NCBI GenBank assembly: GCA_943369525.1
Contig: CALRNL020000005.1
Location: forward strand, 127,584 to 191,583
DNA: 64,000 nt
Direction of reading: 5' to 3'
Source: BAIKAL-G1 sp943369525
GTDB lineage: Bacteria; Cyanobacteriota; Cyanobacteriia; PCC-6307; Cyanobiaceae
Shown here in pieces: positions 58,992 to 64,000 of this stretch. Made by a program: the position numbers and the translations under genes. The notes beneath the pieces are model-generated. The model was not told the DNA's origin. It ran no database searches and saw only the letters and a list, made by a program, of their open reading frames with translations. Every line of letters begins with the position of its first letter. The first letter of the stretch is position 1.

Positions 58992-61900
58992 GTGACTAGC
59001 TCCTCTCTCGGCAAATTCACCAGCCTGAGCACCCTGTCTCTTCCAGGTGGCGCCGAGATCAGTGCCTTTCACGCCGGGGCCAAGCTCCTGCTGACGATTG
59101 GCGGCAGCAGCACCCTCTCGGTTGTTGACCTCTCCGATCCGAGCAAGCCGGCCCTGCTGACGAGCCTGACCCTGGCTGGGGTCGGCAATAGCGTGGCGGT
59201 CTCGAGCAGCGGCCTGGTGGCCGTCGCCATCGAGGGCGCTGACACGGCCCGTTACACCGAAGGCAAGGTGGCCTTCTTCCAGGTGGCCGGTGTCGGCAGC
59301 GCCGCCAATGTGACCGCCGCCGGTTCTGTGGCCGTGGGCATTGTGCCCGATTCGATCGCCTTCACCCCCGATGGCACCAAGTTGGTGGTGGCCAACGAAG
59401 GCGAGCCCAACGAGCTCTACACGGTGGATCCCGAGGGCAGCATTTCGGTAATCAATGTGGATGCGGCCACACCAGCCAATTCCAAAGTCCAAACGGTTTC
59501 CTTCAGCGACCTCAATACCCGGGGCGCCGAACTGGCTGCCCTGGGCATCCGGATTGCCGGCAAAAGCGGCAACACCGTCGCCCAGAACCTGGAGCCCGAG
59601 TTTGTGGCCATCAGTGCCGATGGCAAAAAGGCCTACGTCACCTTCCAGGAAAACAACGCCATCGGCGTGATCAAGCTGGATGGGACCACCCCCAGCCTGG
59701 AAAGCCTGCGCAGCCTTGGCGTGCAGGACTACGTGCGCGGCCAGGCCTCAATCAAGACCTATGACGTCACCATCGCCAGCCCTGGCACCACCTCCGCGGG
59801 TGGCGTGGTGCCTGGCGGCGGCCTCTCCGGCCTGTTTGCCACAGGCAAGGACAGCGACGGTCGCCTGACCTTCCTGGCCCCGGCGGACCGGGGCCCCAAT
59901 GGTGAAAGCACCAAAAAGGATGTGTTAAAGGCCGATGGCACTGCCGGCACCGACGGCATTAAGGACGACGTCAGACCCTTCCTGCTGCCGGATTACCAAG
60001 CCCGCTTCTACAAGCTGGCCCTCAACGAGACCACCGGCGTGGTGAGCGTCACCGGCGAGGTGAAGCTCACCCGCCAAGACGGCACCACGCCGATCACCGG
60101 CCGCTCCAATGGCAAGAGCGACGAGCTGCCCGTGGATGCCAATGGCACCCTGCTGGCCTACGACACCTACGGCGCTGACCTGGAATCGATCGTTCAAGAT
60201 AAGGATGGCAACATCTGGATGAGCGATGAATATCGCCCCGCCATCTACAAATTTGATGCCACAGGCAAACTGATCGAGCGCTACGTGCCCGTGGGTGCTG
60301 GTGTGGCCGCCGGCCTTACGGCTGGCGCCCTGGGCAAAGAAACCCTGCCAGCCGAATACGCCAAGCGCCAAAACAACCGCGGCTTCGAAGGCATGGCCTA
60401 CGACGCGGCCAACGGCAAACTCTTCGCCTTTGTGCAAAGCCCCCTCGATGATGTGGGTGCTAACGACGGCACCAAGGGTTCCCTGGTGCGAATTCTGGAA
60501 GTGTCGGCAGCAACCGGTGCCCCCAGCGCCGAATATCTCTACGCCATGGCCGGCAAGGGAACCACCACAGCCGCCGCCGATAGCCCCTTCTACGAAAGCA
60601 AGGTCGACAAGATCGGCGATGTGGCCTACGACGCCACCCGTCAGGTGTTCTATGTGATGGAGCGGGATTCAGCCCCAGGCGCCCTGAGCTATAAGCAGGT
60701 GTTTGAGATGAGTCTCAAGGGAGCCACCAATATCCTCGGCAACGCCGTTGCCAACGAAGAAAACCTCAGTATTGATGCGCTCAAGGGCCAAAATATTAGC
60801 CTTGCCAATAAGGTTCTACTCACCAATCTCGCTAGCGAAGGCTACATTCCCAATGACAAACCTGAGGGCTTAGCCCTGCTCGCCGATGGCCGCCTGGCGG
60901 TGATCAATGACAACGATTTTGGCGTTACGGCTCTGAGCGCCAAGGATTACGACGCCCTTAGCACAACAGAGAAAGCTAAATATCGACTTGCCGCCGATAT
61001 CGACGGATCCAAAACCTACGTCCATGCGAATGGTGCTAATGCGAAGGTGCAGCTGGGCATCGTGAACTTCACCCCTACCGGTATTGATGCTTCTGATAGG
61101 CCCACTAGCCCGGTAACGATCGCTCTTCTCAATAACCAAAATATCTACGGCCTGCGCATGCCCGATGGCATCGCCGCCTTCCAAGCCACCGGCAAGGACG
61201 GCACCAGCCAAACATTTACCGTGATCGCCAATGAGGGCGACACCCGCGTTCGCCCCGATGGCGACTTCACCGCCAACGGCACGACCACAAAAGACGCCAC
61301 GGTGTTTGTGGATGAGCTGCGCTCGGGTGTCACTGGCACCAGCCCAGACAACCGCCTCAAGATCATTACCGATCTGGGCAACTACGACGCCACCACCGCG
61401 GCCTACGAGCAAAAGTTTATCTTTGGCGGCCGCTCGATCTCCATTCTCGATTCCCTGGGCAATGTGATCTGGGATAGCGGAGATGCGATCGATCGGGCTG
61501 CCATTGCTGCTGGCACCTACGACGACACCCGCTCCGACGACAAGGGCTCGGAGCCCGAGAACGTCACGGTGGCAACCATTGGCGGCAGAACCTATGCGTT
61601 TGTCGGCCTGGAGCGCAGTAACGGTGTGGTGTCCTTTGACGTCACCGATCCCTACAACGCCAGCCTAGTTGATTACAACAAATCAGCTACCGGTGTAGTG
61701 TCACCTGAGGGACTAATCATTATCCCAGCTGAAAACAGCCCGAATGGACGCACCTTGCTTGTGACCAGCAATGAGGTTAGCAAGCAGCTAGAAGTCCTTA
61801 GTCAAGATTACACCCTGCAATTGCTTCACTACTACGGTGAGAGTGGTCTACTCGGGGTGAAAACAGCCCCAATCATGGGTGCCCTGATCGACAAGTTTGA

Positions 61901-64000
61901 CGATCAATACTCCAACACCCTGGTGATTAGTGAAGGCGATAGCTTCATCCCAGGCCCCTGGCTTGTGGGAGGCGCTGACCCGTCCCTAAACGGATTGGCT
62001 GCCTTAGGCGACACTAATGCCACCGACGCCAAGAGCGATGGTGCCACTGCCCTGGCCCGGCCTGACGTGGCGATCATGAATGCCTTTGGCACCAATGTGT
62101 CGGCCCTTGGCAACCATGAGTTTGACCTCGGTTCACCGGTATTTAGTAGTGCTATTTCGCCTTCTGGCACCTGGAAAGGGGCCCAATTCCCGCTGATTAC
62201 CTCCAACCTGGACTTCAGCAAAGACAGCTCCCTCAGGGGCATCGCCGATGCCAGCCTCGGTGGCACAGCTACCAATGCCTTTGCAGGCAAAGAAGCGTCG
62301 GAGATCAAGGCCAAAATTGCACCCTATACCGTTGTCACCAAGGGTGGCGAAAAGATCGGCATTGTGGGAGCCACCACCTGGAACCTGCTGGAAAAATCGT
62401 CCCCCAACGGCACAACGGTTCTAGATGACGCCAATGCTGCCACCAGTGACTTACAGGAAGTAGCCGCCTACGTGCAGGCATCCGTCAACAAATTGATCGC
62501 TGCCGGCGTCAACAAAATCGTGATGATCGACCAGCTCGATGGCATGATCGAGCGCAACAAAGCCCTCGCTCCCCTTCTCAAGGGCGTGGATGTGATGGTG
62601 GCTGGCGGGGGCCACGAACGCCAAGGTGATTCCAACGACACGGCGGTTGCCTTTAATGGCCATGATGCCAATTTCGTTGCCGATTATCCGATTGTCGTCA
62701 AAGATGCCGATGGCAAGGACACCCTAATTGTCACCACTGACACTGAGTATTCCTACCTGGGCCGCCTAGTAGTGAGCTTTGACAGCAACGGAAACGTTAT
62801 CACTCCCGCGCTCAATTCAACGGTCAACGGCGCCTACGCCTCCACTGAAGCCTCCCTCCAGGCCGCCTACGGCAGCACCAAAACAAGTGCAGAAATCGTC
62901 GGATCGAGCACGATTGGTAAGGCCGTTGGTGAGATCACCAATGCGATCGACAAGGTCATCTCCAGCAAGGATGGTGCCATCTTCGGCTATACGAATGTGT
63001 ATTTAGAAGGCGATCGCGTTTTCGGTCGTGCCCAGGAAGTGAACCTCGGCAATCTCTCGGCCGATGCCAACCTCTTTGCCGCCAGCCGCACCCTGCCGGC
63101 CGGAACGGTGCTGGGCTCCTTGAAAAATGGTGGCGGCATTCGGGCCTCCGTCGGCAGCGTTAATGCCGATGGCACCAAACTGCGCCCTTCCGAGACCAGC
63201 GTTAAGCCCAATGGCGCCATCTCCCAGCTGGAAGTGGAAAACGCCCTGCGCTTCGATAACAAGTTGATGGTGTTTGACACCAATCCAACAGGCCTGCTGG
63301 CAATCCTGAACTACGCCGCTGGCCTCTCCGCAGGAAACGGCGGTTATGCCCAAATCGGTGGCGTGCGTTTCTCCTTTGATCCCAGCAAGGAAGCCGGCAA
63401 AAAGGTTCAAGATGTGGCTGTCTACGACCTTGACGGCAAGCTTGTGGCCAAGGTCGCGGATAACGGTGTGATTCTCGCTTCCGCACCCAAAACCATCACC
63501 CTCACCACCTTGAACTTCATGGCCCAGGGGGGTGATGGCTATCCGCTCAAGGCTAATGGTGAGAATTTCCGCTATCTGCTGCGCAATAGCAACGGTTCTG
63601 TTTCCGTTTCGCCGGCAATCAGTGAAGATCTGGATTTCTCGGCAGAAGCAACCTATGCCGCCTATCCAAACGTACTTGGCGAGCAGGATGCCTTTAAGAA
63701 CTACCTGAAGGCCTTCCATGGCACCCCTGATCGGGCCTACAACACTGCTGACACGGTTCAAGCGGCCGACCAGCGCATCCAAAACCTCAGCGTCAAACCG
63801 CTGGACACGGTGTTGCCTGACACCAACACCCCCCTGCTCCGGGCACGCGTCAGCGGCCTCCAGATCACGGAAGTGCTCACCATTGGTGAGGCCGTTGGCA
63901 CCTATTTCCCCACCGGCACCCCCGATGGCATGGGCGCCTACCTCAAAGATGCCAACACCATCCGCCTGCTCTTCCAATCGGAAATCACGAAAACTTCCGG
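58992..64000 (+). CDS. Giant multidomain phosphatase/nucleotidase (cut by window edge)
   Basis: From a GTG at 58992 the frame is open to the window end: at least 1669 residues. Domain order: a choice-of-anchor-I-like propeller start (residues 10-260), a phytase-like insert (about 270-645, with DLESIVQDKDGNIWMSDEYRP), the second part of the propeller (about 715-940), a metallophosphatase core (about 941-1270, with EGDSFIPGP, SALGNHEFDLG and GGGHERQ), then a 5'-nucleotidase C-terminal domain (about 1300-1500, with NGGGIRAS). The layout recalls the large atypical alkaline phosphatase PhoA of Synechococcus. There is no N-terminal signal peptide, so export may depend on a C-terminal signal beyond the window. 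Its GC is visibly lower than neighbouring genes. The start is uncertain. Confidence 0.88.
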   Translation, partial: MTSSSLGKFTSLSTLSLPGGAEISAFHAGAKLLLTIGGSSTLSVVDLSDPSKPALLTSLTLAGVGNSVAVSSSGLVAVAIEGADTARYTEGKVAFFQVAGVGSAANVTAAGSVAVGIVPDSIAFTPDGTKLVVANEGEPNELYTVDPEGSISVINVDAATPANSKVQTVSFSDLNTRGAELAALGIRIAGKSGNTVAQNLEPEFVAISADGKKAYVTFQENNAIGVIKLDGTTPSLESLRSLGVQDYVRGQASIKTYDVTIASPGTTSAGGVVPGGGLSGLFATGKDSDGRLTFLAPADRGPNGESTKKDVLKADGTAGTDGIKDDVRPFLLPDYQARFYKLALNETTGVVSVTGEVKLTRQDGTTPITGRSNGKSDELPVDANGTLLAYDTYGADLESIVQDKDGNIWMSDEYRPAIYKFDATGKLIERYVPVGAGVAAGLTAGALGKETLPAEYAKRQNNRGFEGMAYDAANGKLFAFVQSPLDDVGANDGTKGSLVRILEVSAATGAPSAEYLYAMAGKGTTTAAADSPFYESKVDKIGDVAYDATRQVFYVMERDSAPGALSYKQVFEMSLKGATNILGNAVANEENLSIDALKGQNISLANKVLLTNLASEGYIPNDKPEGLALLADGRLAVINDNDFGVTALSAKDYDALSTTEKAKYRLAADIDGSKTYVHANGANAKVQLGIVNFTPTGIDASDRPTSPVTIALLNNQNIYGLRMPDGIAAFQATGKDGTSQTFTVIANEGDTRVRPDGDFTANGTTTKDATVFVDELRSGVTGTSPDNRLKIITDLGNYDATTAAYEQKFIFGGRSISILDSLGNVIWDSGDAIDRAAIAAGTYDDTRSDDKGSEPENVTVATIGGRTYAFVGLERSNGVVSFDVTDPYNASLVDYNKSATGVVSPEGLIIIPAENSPNGRTLLVTSNEVSKQLEVLSQDYTLQLLHYYGESGLLGVKTAPIMGALIDKFDDQYSNTLVISEGDSFIPGPWLVGGADPSLNGLAALGDTNATDAKSDGATALARPDVAIMNAFGTNVSALGNHEFDLGSPVFSSAISPSGTWKGAQFPLITSNLDFSKDSSLRGIADASLGGTATNAFAGKEASEIKAKIAPYTVVTKGGEKIGIVGATTWNLLEKSSPNGTTVLDDANAATSDLQEVAAYVQASVNKLIAAGVNKIVMIDQLDGMIERNKALAPLLKGVDVMVAGGGHERQGDSNDTAVAFNGHDANFVADYPIVVKDADGKDTLIVTTDTEYSYLGRLVVSFDSNGNVITPALNSTVNGAYASTEASLQAAYGSTKTSAEIVGSSTIGKAVGEITNAIDKVISSKDGAIFGYTNVYLEGDRVFGRAQEVNLGNLSADANLFAASRTLPAGTVLGSLKNGGGIRASVGSVNADGTKLRPSETSVKPNGAISQLEVENALRFDNKLMVFDTNPTGLLAILNYAAGLSAGNGGYAQIGGVRFSFDPSKEAGKKVQDVAVYDLDGKLVAKVADNGVILASAPKTITLTTLNFMAQGGDGYPLKANGENFRYLLRNSNGSVSVSPAISEDLDFSAEATYAAYPNVLGEQDAFKNYLKAFHGTPDRAYNTADTVQAADQRIQNLSVKPLDTVLPDTNTPLLRARVSGLQITEVLTIGEAVGTYFPTGTPDGMGAYLKDANTIRLLFQSEITKTS

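Noticed and set aside
63003..63977. A 324-codon reverse frame opposite the giant phosphatase
   Set aside because: It is antisense to the clearly coding nucleotidase domain.

Overview
The window looks like part of a high-GC picocyanobacterial chromosome (Synechococcus/Cyanobium type). The evidence is ferredoxin-type NarB and NirA, the cyanobacterial nitrate reductase factor NarM, NtcA-like promoters, HIP1 palindromes (GCGATCGC, for example at 1074, 3418 and 63010), a group-2 sigma factor and a phytol-kinase-like gene. A complete NrtABCD nitrate ABC transporter, rather than the single permease common in open-ocean relatives, suggests a freshwater or brackish strain; that is inference. I found no tRNA, rRNA, CRISPR array, insertion sequence or prophage gene.

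Region by region: 1-8.3 kb is core metabolism (acnB cut by the left edge, DAHP synthase, a small hypothetical, a phytol-kinase-like protein, a sigma factor, polyphosphate kinase, an MFS transporter). From 8.4 to 13.5 kb are molybdenum cofactor genes (moaC, moeA, moaE, moaD, moaB, moaA, mobA). From 13.6 to 27.9 kb is nitrate/nitrite assimilation: narB, then on the other strand a Crp-like regulator with nrtDCBA, narM and a TrpD2-like gene, then nirA with a CbiX-type chelatase and cobA for siroheme. From 27.9 to 35.2 kb are a CsgG-like protein, a cupin, and a four-gene operon of uncharacterised function (circularly permuted ATP-grasp, alpha-E, transglutaminase-like, DUF2126). From 35.3 to 46.9 kb are urease (ureDABC, ureEF, ureG) and the urea ABC transporter (urtABCDE), with a chimeric permease remnant between ureF and ureG. 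From 47 to 57 kb is a reverse-strand housekeeping block (lipoprotein, pabC, pabB, queC, queE, pyrG, dps, aspS, gcvT). From 57.2 kb onward are two small proteins, a gene-poor and AT-richer stretch, and the start of a very large multidomain phosphatase/nucleotidase that runs off the right edge.

The genes form a functional chain. NrtABCD imports nitrate. NarB, with molybdopterin cofactor from the moa/moe/mob genes and help from NarM, reduces it to nitrite. NirA, with siroheme from CobA and the CbiX-domain protein, reduces nitrite to ammonium. UrtABCDE and urease supply ammonium from urea. Three promoters (nrtA, narB, urtA) have the same layout: an NtcA-like G-T-N-N8-N-A-C site, exactly 23 bases, then a -10-like hexamer. 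This points to shared control by nitrogen status.

The best leads for undescribed biology are the ATP-grasp/alpha-E/transglutaminase/DUF2126 operon, the long fusion carrying the CbiX domain in the nirA operon, the Crp-like regulator at the end of the nrt operon, the chimeric ORF inside the urease accessory genes, and the giant phosphatase, whose metal-binding motifs are partly replaced.
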